A stretch of DNA of 64,000 nt. Source: Antedon mediterranea. Lineage: Eukaryota > Echinodermata > Crinoidea > Comatulida > Antedonidae. The DNA lies in contig NC_092680.1 in assembly GCF_964355755.1 (NCBI RefSeq), positions 9,959,001-10,023,000 on the forward strand, given 5' to 3'. The notes beneath the pieces are model-generated. The model worked only from the letters and a program-made list of their open reading frames with translations. It had not been told where the DNA came from and made no database searches. Below are positions 46,301 to 51,377 of the stretch, in pieces (position 1 is the first letter of the stretch; each line of letters opens with the position of its first letter). The position numbers were made by a program, and so were the translations under genes.

Positions 46301-47961
46301 TTCTAGAATTTTTACTCGATGGTATATAAAGTTGGTTCGTACTTTCGGTACTGATTTTAACCACCTGATGTAACCCTGTTTACTAATTAAATTAAGTTAG
46401 ATAATTAGTTATTGACGATTAAAACGAATTTAGGTTCAACGATTTGCCCCAAATAGGGGTGTTTTCCGATCGTGGTATACACTGTCTAATGGATGTCCAT
46501 CTTAAAAAATACCCGCCACAAAAATGCGAGGAGGCTTCGTATTTTCCTATCTCCTCCTACGATAATTGTTTTTAATAGCTGAAAACCGGTTGAACAGCTA
46601 AAGTACACCATCATAATGTTGAAGACAGGCCGATTTTCTTTAAAAAATACTATTTTGATAGATTTAATATATGATTATACAAATGTATTTATTTGCGATG
46701 AATGGAACATCCCAATCTCTCAGTCTGCCAGAGTTTGGTTTAACACAAGTAGGTAAATTTATGAGCCCTTGATTTAACACATACGGTAGGTAAATATATG
46801 GGCCCTTTGAGAATAAACTTGCAATACTTTGACAATACTGTAACTATTTTTAGTCCTCATTTGAATCGAACATTTCTTACTGTGAATGTTCGTAATGTAA
46901 AAATATATACAGATAAACTTTATTACTGAGATTGTGGATAGGATCTACTGTTAGATATATAAACACATTATTATATACAAATAAACTTTATACTGACAGT
47001 TCCTTCTCAACGTTTGTATTAATTAATAATTACCAATAAAATAAACGTCGTAGTGGTGTATCGTGACATGTACTTTAATATTTCAATCGATTATGACAGT
47101 GACAGTTTTAACAAAGTATTAAATCGCAAATGTTTTACTGTATTTAGAGGTATATTATTTATAGGCCTATAAAACACGAAAACAATACTTCGTTACTGAG
47201 TGGATAAAGAATATATTTAAAAATTGTTCCTCTTTGTACCTATCCGCTTTCCCATCCCTCAACCCTAATATAAAAAAAAAACCATACAAAACACAAATTG
47301 GGTTTCTTTAAATGAGTCCAAATCAAAAATTTGGACTCATTTTGTTATAAGTTTTTCCTTCGGAAGTAATTCCCAGGGTGCTAATTTTAGTTGACTACAT
47401 AAATCATCGTGTCTATTTATTCGTTTCTGTAAACGACAATGTATTATAGTCCTGCGGTAGGCCTTCGTACATTTGAAATCGCCAGTTTTGTGACGCTGAA
47501 ATTACTGTGTATTCGCGAACCATCTGTGGGCACGACCTAGATGGTACGCGAGCGAAGCGAGCGTACCATCTAGTACTTATAATTAGTGATTGAATTGAAT
47601 CCAGACATCGAATACAGTTTGACCATCAAATTACCCTTGCCAATTAGATAGGTCTGCTTAAAAGTCTTCTGACAAAGTCTTGGTGGAGGTGTATCATTTG
47701 TTATCATTAAAATAAAAGAATATTATTGTTGATCTGAGCTTCACGATGAAGAATTTATCTGGTGTGAAGATCTGTGAATATGTTTCCAACCAATAAACAA
47801 TACAGTACATACCAACTATTTGACTGTCTCTGATCTTTAGGCTGGCTTCAGCAGGAGTGTATGATTGTGCTGACAAAAAATGAACATTCATAGCAGCAAA
47901 AATGACAATTGCAATGCACAGCGTCATCATGCAATTAAACCTTCAAGTAATTCTGCTGATT
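10227..47961 (-). CDS. Secreted semaphorin, SEMA-PSI-Ig architecture (gene span; exons listed separately)
   Basis: Seventeen coding exons joined by consensus GT/AG sites give 2187 coding bases, 728 residues plus stop, with every phase consistent. Order: signal peptide (about 1-21), sema beta-propeller (about 40-505) with the hallmarks CQNYIRTI, CGTNARTPLC, FVGKPI, VYFFFRE, KARLICS, DIYQSP, IYAVFTTQ and PRPGSC, a short PSI region (about 519-543), one Ig domain (about 545-656, Cys pair in YLYC and YKC), and an acidic ~72-residue tail. There is no transmembrane segment or GPI-like hydrophobic end. Semaphorins of this layout are secreted guidance cues that bind plexins. Length and layout match invertebrate class 2 semaphorins; vertebrate class 3 is similar but usually has a basic tail. 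Class assignment is inferred, family membership is firm. Three introns exceed 6 kb and are filled with mobile DNA. Confidence 0.93.
10714..10820 (-). CDS. Semaphorin exon 16 (tail)
   Basis: Acceptor TTTATTTTTTCAG, donor CAG|GTAATT; phase 1 to phase 0. Encodes EMRVTQNSYDQRDVEAERLK and an EQWSENKQQ end: charged, no membrane segment. Confidence 0.78.
10850..11602. other. Semaphorin intron DNA, no recognised element
   Basis: AT-rich intron between exons 15 and 16. A short CAAATTGGCTGCCAG tandem lies at about 11036-11070. No gene seen. Confidence 0.5.
11603..11919. mobile_element. MITE with AAGCGTGGTTCCCACTAG ends (317 bp)
   Basis: AAGCGTGGTTCCCACTAG at the left is mirrored by CTAGTGGGAACCACGCTT at the right. 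The same ends flank a 182-bp element at 63631-63812. Interior frames are not protein-like. Target duplication not resolved (left flank ..CACTT, right flank TAATAAG). Confidence 0.8.
12060..12395 (-). CDS. Semaphorin exon 15 (Ig domain)
   Basis: Acceptor TTTCTTGACATAG, donor CAAG|GTAGTA; 112 codons, phase 1 at both ends, as usual for Ig exons. Encodes ENITADPGDAVYLYCHA, VEWLKDN and GTYKCRIYG, so the Cys-Trp-Cys core is present. Confidence 0.9.
12618..12769. mobile_element. ~150-bp hairpin MITE
   Basis: ATGTAAAGTTTGCGGTACAC with GTGTACTGTATTAGTTCTG on the left pairs with the complement of 12731-12769. The loop has a duplicated GCATATTGATCGAA followed by ACGTCGAGGAACTCAACAG, a motif also seen at three other places in the window. 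Confidence 0.65.
13179..13201 (-). CDS. Semaphorin exon 14, a 23-base microexon
   Basis: Acceptor TTTAATTTTAG, donor GAAG|GTACAA. It supplies TEVEASCE and converts phase 2 to phase 1, exactly what the flanking exons require; without it the Ig exon would be out of frame. It provides the last PSI cysteine. The usual tryptophan after DPYC is absent. Small size makes this less certain than the other exons. Confidence 0.7.
14300..15082. repeat. Perfect 18-bp minisatellite, ~43.5 copies, in a semaphorin intron
   Basis: The unit TAGTCCTGTTTATCAACA repeats without any difference visible to me for 783 bases, between semaphorin exons 13 and 14. Because 18 is a multiple of three and the unit lacks stops in several frames, long artefactual open frames appear on both strands; none is a gene. 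Confidence 0.97.
15479..15624 (-). CDS. Semaphorin exon 13 (end of sema, start of PSI)
   Basis: Acceptor ATCACTCTTTAG, donor CAC|GTAAGT; phase 0 to phase 2. Encodes VKEPVLTMELWDDLIFIGSE and then CDAYNTDFQKCLTKDPYC, the first cysteines of the PSI domain with the DPYC motif. Confidence 0.87.
16054..16127 (-). CDS. Semaphorin exon 12 (IGTDRGTL)
   Basis: Acceptor TTTCAATTCTAG, donor AAT|GTGAGT; phase 1 to phase 0. Encodes DRGTLIKFLKPAAGRGILSQ, matching the last sema blade. Confidence 0.85.
16445..16670 (-). CDS. Semaphorin exon 11
   Basis: Acceptor ACTGCTGTTTAG, donor ACAG|GTGAGA; phase 0 to phase 1. Encodes CSDVQPEANYAKIRSYSLIN ... DMFYIGTG. The frame stays open for 58 more codons past the donor, but the next exon restores IGTDRGTLIKFL, so splicing is favoured. 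Confidence 0.88.
17034..17178 (-). CDS. Semaphorin exon 10
   Basis: Acceptor TTTGTATTGTAG, donor AGT|GTAAGT; phase 2 to phase 0. Encodes YGQPGSALCTYNMDEIELLM and ends at PTPRPGS, so that PRPGSC is completed by the next exon, as in other semaphorins. Confidence 0.9.
17362..17422 (-). CDS. Semaphorin exon 9 (DIYQSP / IYAVFTTQ)
   Basis: Acceptor TATTTTTTGCAG, donor AAGA|GTAAGT; phase 1 to phase 2. Encodes QDIYQSPSMNNTIYAVFTTQ. A 7.9-kb intron to exon 8 holds two LINE fragments and several MITEs. Confidence 0.9.
17430..18515. other. Semaphorin intron DNA, no recognised element
   Basis: AT-rich part of the intron between exons 8 and 9. The small forward frame at 17956-18144 has no recognisable domain. 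Confidence 0.5.
18516..19020. mobile_element. MITE with ~47-bp TIRs and TA target duplication (505 bp)
   Basis: The left end begins GGGAGGTTTCGCAACCTTAC and continues to GGATACGTCA (18516-18563). The right end is its complement with two mismatches. TA dinucleotides flank both ends (18514-18515, 19021-19022), as for Tc1/mariner-type and related superfamilies. No transposase inside. Confidence 0.85.
19021..19548. other. Semaphorin intron DNA
   Basis: No element or gene recognised; the frame at 19085-19318 is not protein-like. Confidence 0.5.
19549..21066 (+). pseudogene. 5'-truncated non-LTR retrotransposon (CR1/L2/Rex-like), broken RT
   Basis: Pieces of one reverse transcriptase lie in different frames: YQSGFRQAHSTESNLIN and LIDLQKAFDTVNH (19549-19815), GVPQGSILGPILF (19856-20047), the intact catalytic YADD in MLYADDSTIL (19978-20235), then the thumb region and an IRDWNRLPNSLKSI end at 20806. 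Frameshifts and stops separate them, so it is dead. The 3' end is a short (TCAA)n-like run at 21044-21066, typical of several LINE clades. Inserted in a semaphorin intron in the opposite orientation to the gene. Clade uncertain. Confidence 0.85.
21067..21394. other. Semaphorin intron DNA
   Basis: AT-rich; a short palindrome ATCTATATTATATATAGAT lies at about 21168-21186. Nothing else recognised. Confidence 0.5.
21395..22240. mobile_element. GGTTATCCGC-family element, copy 2
   Basis: Starts CTAGATTTGAACTCATCAC with the hairpin and TTAGGTTATCCGC. The interior has CACGTAAG-like GC patches among AT. It ends after GAAAGAAAGAAGAAAAAGAAA near a degenerate GGGTTATCCTGC. Same order of landmarks as copies 1 and 3. 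Confidence 0.65.
22241..23004 (-). pseudogene. L1/Tx1-like LINE reverse transcriptase, 3' part
   Basis: On the reverse strand: QKGYITGRFGGENIR, FLNFAKAFDTVNR, MECGIRQGCLLPALLFI and, after stops, the catalytic LADD in QLADDNIIFTKE. The G-I-R-Q-G-C motif is typical of L1/Tx1-type RTs. Broken by stops and frameshifts. The 5' part is at 24190-24645; the two are separated by inserted elements. Confidence 0.82.
23005..23299. mobile_element. MITE with ~85-bp TIRs inserted in a LINE (295 bp)
   Basis: The left arm ATATCTCAACTGTAATAGTA ... CGCCAACTATCAGTTGGCTT is mirrored by the right arm ending TTGAGATAT. Both arms contain the inner palindrome CCAACTATCAGTTGG or its relative. No coding content. Confidence 0.75.
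23301..24187. mobile_element. Palindrome-headed MITE, copy A (887 bp)
   Basis: Starts ATACAAATAATGAATGTTTA and within ~170 bp forms a near-complete hairpin (arms 23301-23378 and 23386-23470). The right end GGAATTTATTTAGGTGTTAT mirrors the sequence just after the hairpin (TTATATAACATAAATAAAT). Copy B at 33285-33791 has the same head and tail but lacks part of the middle. Confidence 0.75.
24190..24645 (-). pseudogene. L1/Tx1-like LINE reverse transcriptase, 5' part
   Basis: Reverse-strand frames read LSIDECTNAVLKMHLNKSPG, SDGLSVEFYRKF, SQRRGIIHLLFKSGQ and NWQPITLINVDYKILAHVLS, the conserved N-terminal RT blocks. It continues at 23004 across the inserted MITEs, where the TIIH stretch appears on both sides. 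Confidence 0.82.
24650..24733. repeat. Short inverted repeat (18-bp arms)
   Basis: TTCTGGTTAAAACTATAG at 24650-24667 pairs with the complement of 24716-24733. Possibly a very small MITE. Confidence 0.6.
24740..25331. other. Semaphorin intron DNA
   Basis: AT-rich; no gene or element recognised. Confidence 0.5.
25332..25446 (-). CDS. Semaphorin exon 8 (KARLICS motif)
   Basis: Acceptor TTTTTATAG, donor TAC|GTAAGA; phase 0 to phase 1. Encodes NDIGGVDGSSLDGMWTTYIK and ARLICSLQGTYPFYYDHL, aligning to the KARLNCS motif of the family. Confidence 0.92.
25447..27337. other. Semaphorin intron between exons 7 and 8
   Basis: Mostly unremarkable AT-rich DNA. A 30-base unit containing CACCCTAACAGGGGAAAG occurs twice in tandem at about 26645-26705. 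Around 25900-26010 the motif GCGACCGAT/GTGACCGAT with CATCA recurs four times. No coding frame. Confidence 0.5.
27338..27462 (-). CDS. Semaphorin exon 7 (FVG / VYFFFRE motif)
   Basis: Acceptor CTTTTTTTTAG, donor AAA|GTAAGT; phase 1 to phase 0. Encodes APQFVGKPIEYGDRVYFFFR and YARVAAVCK, canonical for semaphorins. Confidence 0.92.
27744..27878 (-). CDS. Semaphorin exon 6
   Basis: Acceptor ATAATCATAG, donor ATG|GTAAGT; phase 1 to phase 1. Encodes DEKRLYTATTHNSAETIPMI and a WLD end, matching the LYSGT ... WLNEP stretch of sema domains. Confidence 0.88.
28008..29909 (-). pseudogene. Jockey/CR1-type LINE reverse transcriptase, main part
   Basis: Reverse-strand frames form one RT broken by frameshifts: KGMYDAFNDFFSNIGNELAN, KVARVVPIFKSG and NYRPISILP (29857-29411), AQYGFRKNSSTFMAVIDLVE (29484-29266), GVPQGSILGPLLFILYINDV and SWFMCNKLSINVKKT equivalents (29327-28713), and the C-terminal GPKLWNDL block (28541-28215). 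The catalytic motif reads FAED, not FADD, so it would be inactive even if rejoined. The 3' end has a GAATATTTGAATTTG-type tail near 28008-28030. Same orientation as the semaphorin, inside its intron. Confidence 0.88.
29910..31104. mobile_element. GGTTATCCGC-family element, copy 3, inserted inside a LINE (1195 bp)
   Basis: Starts GGTTATCCGCACTTGGCGGA (hairpin), has TTTCTTTCC, the landmark TCGCGCAGCGTAAGTTACGC and CACGCGTGCGCAA, and ends GCGGATAACC then the hairpin AACTCGTC / GACGAGTTC. LINE coding sequence resumes on both sides (KSSVRPNEVINHSN to the left, DAARHDSKQTWK to the right), so the element ends can be placed almost to the base. The CTAG end motif of other copies is missing here. Confidence 0.82.
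31105..31400 (-). pseudogene. Jockey/CR1-type LINE, segment between endonuclease and RT
   Basis: Reverse-strand reading gives KNPWITTGILISIKKKNKLY and then LIRI ... LDAARHDSKQTWK, the usual linker before the RT. It is the 5' continuation of the LINE at 28008-29909. It is truncated upstream near 31400. Confidence 0.78.
31401..31981. other. Semaphorin intron DNA
   Basis: No element recognised. Confidence 0.45.
31982..32170. mobile_element. GGTTATCCGC-family element, copy 4 (fragment)
   Basis: CTAGATTTGAACTCGTCACT is followed, without the GGTTATCCGC block, by interior family sequence (TGGCCAAACGATGACGTCAT, then ATTCATATCTACAACTTACC). The right boundary is approximate. Confidence 0.5.
32171..33117. 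other. Semaphorin intron DNA
   Basis: AT-rich. Near 33060-33118 the phrase CACCCCCTAGATCCGCC resembles sequence around 57955-57985 and may be a transposon end. Confidence 0.4.
33118..33284. repeat. Purine-rich minisatellite (GAGAGTTAAGAAAGAA units)
   Basis: Variable units built from GAGAGTTAAGAAAGAA and GAGGTACGGAAGAAGT. The same unit resumes after the inserted element at 33792-33838, so the array was split by it. Confidence 0.75.
33285..33791. mobile_element. Palindrome-headed MITE, copy B (507 bp)
   Basis: Same start (ATACAAATAATGAATGTTTA), hairpin head and tail (AATCAAATGACAGGAATTTA ... GTGTTATATAA) as copy A at 23301-24187. Part of the hairpin arm is duplicated (TAATGGCAC..GGTTATATTTCAAC twice). 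It interrupts the purine-rich minisatellite. Confidence 0.78.
34074..34233 (-). CDS. Semaphorin exon 5
   Basis: Acceptor TTTTTTATTAAG, donor CAG|GTAAAT. Encodes NFERDPRNPKLIEECVVDDN ... NISSILVNIPHSG, ending in phase 1. The 9.1-kb intron to exon 4 contains two GGTTATCCGC-family copies, one of them with nested elements, and the SINE-like unit. Confidence 0.85.
34470..34700 (+). repeat. ~220-bp dispersed repeat, copy 1
   Basis: From TTTTTGTCTGAAAATACAGA to TGTACAATCGAGACTG this matches the complement of 58205-58430, including CATCCGATAAGAATGACGTA and ATGATCATTTTGTTT. Probably an unclassified mobile repeat. Confidence 0.65.
34701..35740. other. Semaphorin intron DNA
   Basis: No gene. A perfect 18-base palindrome AGTACACACGTGTGTACT lies at 35066-35083. 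Confidence 0.5.
35779..35859 (+). repeat. ~81-bp direct repeat, left copy
   Basis: GTTTCAAATTAATTAATTAA ... CACCGGGCGGTTTAGAATTA ... GATTTGTTTATAT is repeated at 36146-36226 with about two substitutions. The two copies flank the tRNA-like sequence at 36036-36106. Confidence 0.85.
36036..36106 (+). tRNA. tRNA-Glu-like cloverleaf with AUC at the anticodon, or tRNA-derived SINE head
   Basis: Folds as a tRNA: D stem GTCT/AGAC, anticodon stem CTGC/GCAG with loop ATATCAA, perfect T stem CCGAG/CTCGG around TTCGAGT, and acceptor pairs 2-7 good but G1 facing G72. Sequence resembles tRNA-Glu except that position 34 is A, giving AUC (would read GAU). A TTTTT Pol III terminator follows at 36111. It lies in a repeat context with flanking 81-bp direct repeats; related tail sequence recurs near 44420-44510. 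A SINE or pseudogene is more likely than a working tRNA gene. Confidence 0.55.
36146..36226 (+). repeat. ~81-bp direct repeat, right copy
   Basis: Near-identical to 35779-35859. Preceded by CTCACAGATTTCCTCATC, a phrase also found (inverted) near 44461-44500, so this is likely the tail of a SINE-like family. Confidence 0.85.
39026..39064. repeat. Perfect palindrome, 19-bp arms with 1-base centre
   Basis: CCGACAAAACTTATACATA, A, then its exact complement. Located in the spacer of the 4.75-kb TIR element. Could be a cruciform or the end of a small element. Confidence 0.9.
39199..39222. repeat. (GTT)n microsatellite
   Basis: Eight GTT triplets in a row. Confidence 0.85.
39457..40908 (-). mobile_element. 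Helitron-like non-autonomous element, copy 1
   Basis: Read on the reverse strand it begins TCTATATATAAATTTACG after an A, ends with a palindrome (CTAGATGGTACGC ... GCGTACCATCTAG) closing in CTAG, and is followed by T. 5' TC, 3' hairpin with CTRR, and insertion between A and T without target duplication are Helitron hallmarks. A second copy in the opposite orientation is at 46254-47573. No Rep/helicase coding. Confidence 0.72.
42404..43281. mobile_element. GGTTATCCGC-family element, copy 6
   Basis: Starts CTAGGTTTAAACTCATCACT, then GACGAGTTCGGGTTTTCCGC. The interior shares GGCCATATGATGACGTCATG and GATATCTACAACTCATCAGC with copy 5. It ends AAAGATCCTGACAATAACAA and GGGGTTATCCACCAAGTGCG. Between copies 5 and 6 a partial third end and C/A homopolymers (42375-42403) are present. 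Confidence 0.65.
43346..43459 (-). CDS. Semaphorin exon 4 (CQNYI / CGTNA motifs)
   Basis: Acceptor TTCTTTCAG, donor GAG|GTAAGA; 38 codons, phase 0 at both ends. Carries CQNYIRTIIELSDD and YFVCGTNARTPLCYYI, the most diagnostic sema-domain motifs. Confidence 0.92.
44256..44333 (-). CDS. Semaphorin exon 3
   Basis: Acceptor TTTTCTTTAG, donor GAA|GTAAGT; 26 codons, phase 0 at both ends. Encodes KSLDFKVCDLPPLEITCEQA, the region before the conserved C-x-NYI motif. Confidence 0.85.
44420..44512. repeat. Inverted repeat related to the SINE-like tail
   Basis: AATTTGAAAAGATAAGATGA and GAAATCTGTG are mirrored by CACAGATTCCTTATCTTATC and GTTTCAAAT. The flank TGATATACTGAAATTTTATT is the complement of the tail at 36146-36190. 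Confidence 0.6.
44796..44908 (-). CDS. Semaphorin exon 2 (start of sema domain)
   Basis: Acceptor TATTATTTCAG, donor ATT|GTAAGT. Encodes DKVFENCSNARALVRSEDKI and LVGCRNKLIQLNF, the first blade strands of a sema propeller. Enters in phase 1, leaves in phase 0. Confidence 0.88.
45093..45798. mobile_element. Harbinger-like non-autonomous element (706 bp)
   Basis: The left end GATCGTGTTCGTACGGTGGT and the complement of the right end GGGCCTGTTCGTAGGGGTTG match at 12 of the first 16 positions. TTA is duplicated at both flanks (45090-45092, 45799-45801), fitting the TWA 3-bp duplication of PIF/Harbinger elements. Inner frames at 45318-45569 and 45414-45836 show no Harbinger nuclease or Myb-like motif. 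Confidence 0.62.
46254..47573 (+). mobile_element. Helitron-like non-autonomous element, copy 2
   Basis: Starts TCTATATAAATTTACGTAAG after an A and ends with the palindrome CTAGATGGTACGCGAGCGAA ... CATCTAG followed by T. Colinear with the reverse complement of 39457-40908, including GTACCGA.. and CACCTGATGTAACCCTG landmarks. It occupies the first semaphorin intron. Confidence 0.75.
47813..47961 (-). CDS. Semaphorin exon 1 (5' UTR end, start codon, signal peptide)
   Basis: An acceptor (TTTTTTTTTCTAG) precedes 47961, so at least one non-coding exon lies upstream. Translation starts at the ATG at 47930; a second ATG follows immediately. It reads MMTLCIAIVIFAAMNVHFLS, a hydrophobic signal peptide, with cleavage likely near SAQ|SYTP. 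The donor is TTG|GTATGT and the exon ends in phase 1. Confidence 0.88.
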
Positions 47962-48709
47962 CTAGAAAAAAAAAGAAAACTTAATACTTTTATTACAAGA
48001 TTCAAGTTACTGTACTAAAAATGTTACTGCTTAAGAAGCTCCCTTGAAGTAACTTAATATATTAGACTGGTTTTGATCAGATTTTAAGGATTTATTCTAT
48101 CGAAGCAGTGCCTGTAAAATTATCTGTTCTTTCTGGGAACAAAATTTGTTGGCGTCTGATGTACTGTACAGTCCAAACAGCAAAAAAAAACAGTGCTGTA
48201 TAGTCAATATGGTTTTTAAAACCCACTACTGTATATTCAGATAATTATACTGTATGACAAGAATCGACTGGCAAAGACACCTCAGATGCTATCTCCGGGC
48301 GTCTAGAAATATTTTTTTCCCGAATCCCTAGACAATTATTTTCCAATATCGGCTCCCTCTTTATCAAAATCCTAGATCCTGTATACACCATAATCTAAAA
48401 AAAGAGTTCGCCAAACTTTTAATTTCCAGCCTAAAATATGGTTCCCAGGACCAATGTGCGGCCCAGCAACCAAGCTGAACCACATATATACAGTAATGGA
48501 GTTAATAAAACTGAGTCTGTCACCTTAAGATAAAAGGTAAAAACATTTTAAGAATATGGACCTCTAGGAAATTGCATTGTACATTATTAATTTTTTTTGT
48601 GTGTAAAATTGCACTGATCCATTGGCCAATCAAAACAAAATTCAGCGCAGCACAGGGTTCCCCTTTACAATGAACAAAGGTTTTACATGTACAATTATCA
48701 TAATAATAT
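47962..48709. other. Upstream intron of the semaphorin 5' UTR
   Basis: No gene or promoter recognised. The upstream non-coding exon was not located. Confidence 0.4.
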
Positions 48710-49012
48710 TGTAATGATTTTGGGGTTGAAGAAATAGAGGACGGCAGATGGAGGCAGAGTTAGGCAGGAGGAGAAGCAGAGAACGGACGTGAGAAAAAGG
48801 GCAGAGAGGGATTGGAGAAGGAAGGCAATGGAGGGTGAACTCGAGCTGCGTTAAAAAGGAGGGAGAGATTGGAGCTGGAAAAGCAGAGAACCAGGGAAAA
48901 GACATGTAAAATAAGTAGAGAAATTGGAAAACAAAGTGTAGAGAAGATTAGAGAAAAGAGAAAGAGGAAATTAGAGTTGAATAAAAGGAGAGTTAAGACA
49001 CAGTAAGTAAAG

Positions 49013-49240
49013 TTAGCCGGAGGGTACAGCCTACCGGTTGTGTTACTGTTGGAGACATAATGAGCCGGAGGTTGCACCTACTGGTTGTATCACTATTTGA
49101 GACATAGTGAGCCGGAGGTTGCACCTACTGGTTGTATTACTATTTGAGACATAGCTGAGCCAGAGGTTGCGCCTACTGGTTGTGCTACTGTGTGAGATAC
49201 TTAGCCCGTGGTACACCCTGTGGTTGTGATACTGCTTTGC
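49013..49240. repeat. ~47-bp tandem repeat (4-5 copies)
   Basis: Unit contains AGCCGGAGGTTGCACCTACT, GGTTGTATTACTATTTGAGA and CATAGTG. Copies diverge to the right. Related single units occur in copy 2 near 50485-50570 and 50780-50860. Confidence 0.85.
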
Positions 49241-49304
49241 TGATGGGTACACCTATTAGCCAGTGGTTAAGACTACTGGTGGTTACCCTGTTAGCCGGTA
49301 CGTG

Positions 49305-49700
49305 GTTACGCCATTGTTGGTGGTTACGTTGCTGTTGGAGGTTACGCCATTGTTGGTGGTTACGTTGCTGTTGGAGGTTGCACCATTGTTGGAGGTTACA
49401 TTGCTGTTGGAGGTTACACCATTTTTGGTGGTTACGTTGCTGTTGGAGGTTACGCCATTGTTGGTGGTTACGTTGCTGTTGGAGGTTGCACCATTTTTGG
49501 TGGTTACGTTGCTGTTGGAGGTTACACTGCTGTTGGAGGTTACGCTGCTGTTGGGGGTTACGCTGCTGTTGGAGGTTACGCTGCTGTTGGTGGTTACGCT
49601 GCTTTTGGAGGTTACGCCGTTGTTGGTGGTTACGCCGTTGTTGGTGGTTACGCCATTGTTGGTGGTTACGCCATTGTGGTGGTTACGCCGTTTCTGTTGG
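49305..49700. repeat. 18-bp G-rich minisatellite (GTTGGAGGTTACGCTGCT), ~22 copies
   Basis: Units alternate GGAGG and GGTGG versions, giving an apparent 36-bp higher-order unit. Three forward frames and one reverse frame stay open by chance. The VGGYA reading has no start codon and is preceded by a stop. Confidence 0.92.
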
Positions 49701-50299
49701 TTACGCTGTTGTTTCAATTCCGGCGTAAGATCAACACTAATCTAAATTAATTATTTTAATCGGTTTTCACTTATAATTTGGAATCATAGAAAGAATAAAG
49801 GAGACCACTCCACAAGTTGTAATTGTAATTGATTTATCTCATTATTTACCGCAGACCCCTCCCCCCAAAAGGGAACAAACCCGGAAGAACACGGAGACTT
49901 TCGTTACAATAGTAACATAAAAATACATGGAATTATTACTTCTTAGTCTCTTAGAATAGTAATTATTAATAATAATTTAAAATTATTAATACAAATTATG
50001 TGGCCAATTAGTAGAGCATGTGGTAGCAAAGTACCTAGTCTCTGCATGCATGGAGGAAAAACTTGGTCTCTGGTGGTTTTCATTTAATAATGTACAACTG
50101 TAGTAATAATACTGATACTAATTATTAATTATATTTTACTAGGCCATATTTGTTTGCCTCGCAAAGTTCTTTCAAGAAATAGCTAATACTTATTGTACAA
50201 TTATTTTAAATCACTTGGTAAGTAGCTTTTTTAAAAACAAATAATCAATGAGCCATAATAATACGCAATGCAATTTCATTAATACTAAATACAGTATAT

Positions 50300-51377
50300 T
50301 GTAATGATTTTGGGGTAGAAGAAAAAGATAGAGGGCAGCAGATGAAGGCAGAGTTAGGCAGGAGGAGAAGAAGAAAACGGACGTGAGAAAACGGGGAGAG
50401 AGAATGGAGAAGAAAGGCAATGGAGGGTGAACTCAAGCTGCGTAATAAACAGGAGAGATAATAAGGAAAAGATAGACAGGTAAGCTAGTGGTTACGCCTA
50501 CTGGTTGTGTTACTGTTTGAGATAACAGCAGAGCCGGAGGTTACGCCTACTGGTTGTGTTACTGTTTGAATACATTTTCATCGATCATTTTAGGAGGGGG
50601 GTGATGTAATGATTTTGGGGAGGATAGAAAAGATAGAGGGCGGCAGAGGAGCAGGGAGTTGGAAAAGAGGAGAAAACCAGAGAGCAGACGTGTACAGTAA
50701 GTAGAGACTTTAAAGAGATTGGAAAATAAGCGTAAAAGAGAAAATTAGAGGTGAATAATAAAAGGAGATAAGTAATACAATGAGCCGTAGGGTACTGCCT
50801 ACCGGTTGTGTTACTGTGTGAGATACAGTTAGCCAGTGGTACACCCTCTGGTTGTGATACTGTGTTGGTGGATACGCAGTTGTTGGAGGTTACGCCATTG
50901 TTGGTGGTTACGCAGTTGTTGGAGGTTACGCCATTGTTGGTGGTTACGCTGCTGTTGGAGGTTACGCTGCTGTTGGAGGTTACGCCGTTGGTTGGTGGTT
51001 ACGCAGTTGCTGTTGGTTACGTTTGCTGGTGGGTACACCTGTTAGCCAGTGGTTAAGACTACTGGTGGTTACCCAGTGGATACGCTTATTATTGCATGGT
51101 GGACAACCCGATAGCTAGTGGTTGTGCAGAAACTGGTGATGCTGGTTAAAGATCTAGATTAAAGTCCTTGGATTGAACAGTTATTTGTACATATTTTATC
51201 TAATTAATCATAATTATAATCATTTTCTGCTGTTGATCATTAATCTGGAGAAACAATAAAACGAGACACCTCAAAATAAGTTTCTTGTATTTGTTTATTT
51301 TGGTGAGAGTAAGGAGTGGTTCAAGCCGTAGACTTCCCCCCAAAAAGGGACGAACCCTGAAGACAAATTTCGTTACA
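50300..51377. mobile_element. TTGTAAYGA-ended element with internal minisatellites, copy 2
   Basis: Same ends and internal order as 48710-49908. A second internal start (GTAATGATTTTGGGGAGG) at about 50607 suggests a nested or rearranged copy. The CCCCCCAAAAAGGGACGAAC landmark lies near the 3' end. Confidence 0.6.
50865..51030. repeat. 18-bp G-rich minisatellite, shorter array
   Basis: About 8 units of the GTTGGAGGTTACGCC type, homologous to 49305-49700 but far shorter, showing length turnover between the two element copies. Confidence 0.88.

Larger units (their letters stand above)
48710..49908. mobile_element. TTGTAAYGA-ended element with internal minisatellites, copy 1
   Basis: Starts TGTAATGATTTTGGGG and ends GAGACTTTCGTTACA; the same start and end bound 50300-51377. 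Two readings are possible: a solo LTR (TG...CA) or a MITE with TTGTAA inverted ends and a TA target duplication (TA|TTGTAATGA ... TTTCGTTACAA|TA), which both copies satisfy. Purine-rich 5' part, minisatellite centre, CCCCCCAAAAGGGAACAAAC near the 3' end. Open frames across it are repeat artefacts. Confidence 0.6.

Noticed and set aside
48642-49077. Ser/Pro/Leu-rich reverse frames (also 50211-50436)
   Set aside because: Low-complexity reading of a purine-rich repeat shared by the two elements.
49180-49745. Trp/Cys-rich, Leu/Val-rich and Gly-Tyr-rich repeat proteins
   Set aside because: Several frames are open at once over an 18-bp minisatellite; the Gly-Tyr frame has no start and a stop just upstream.
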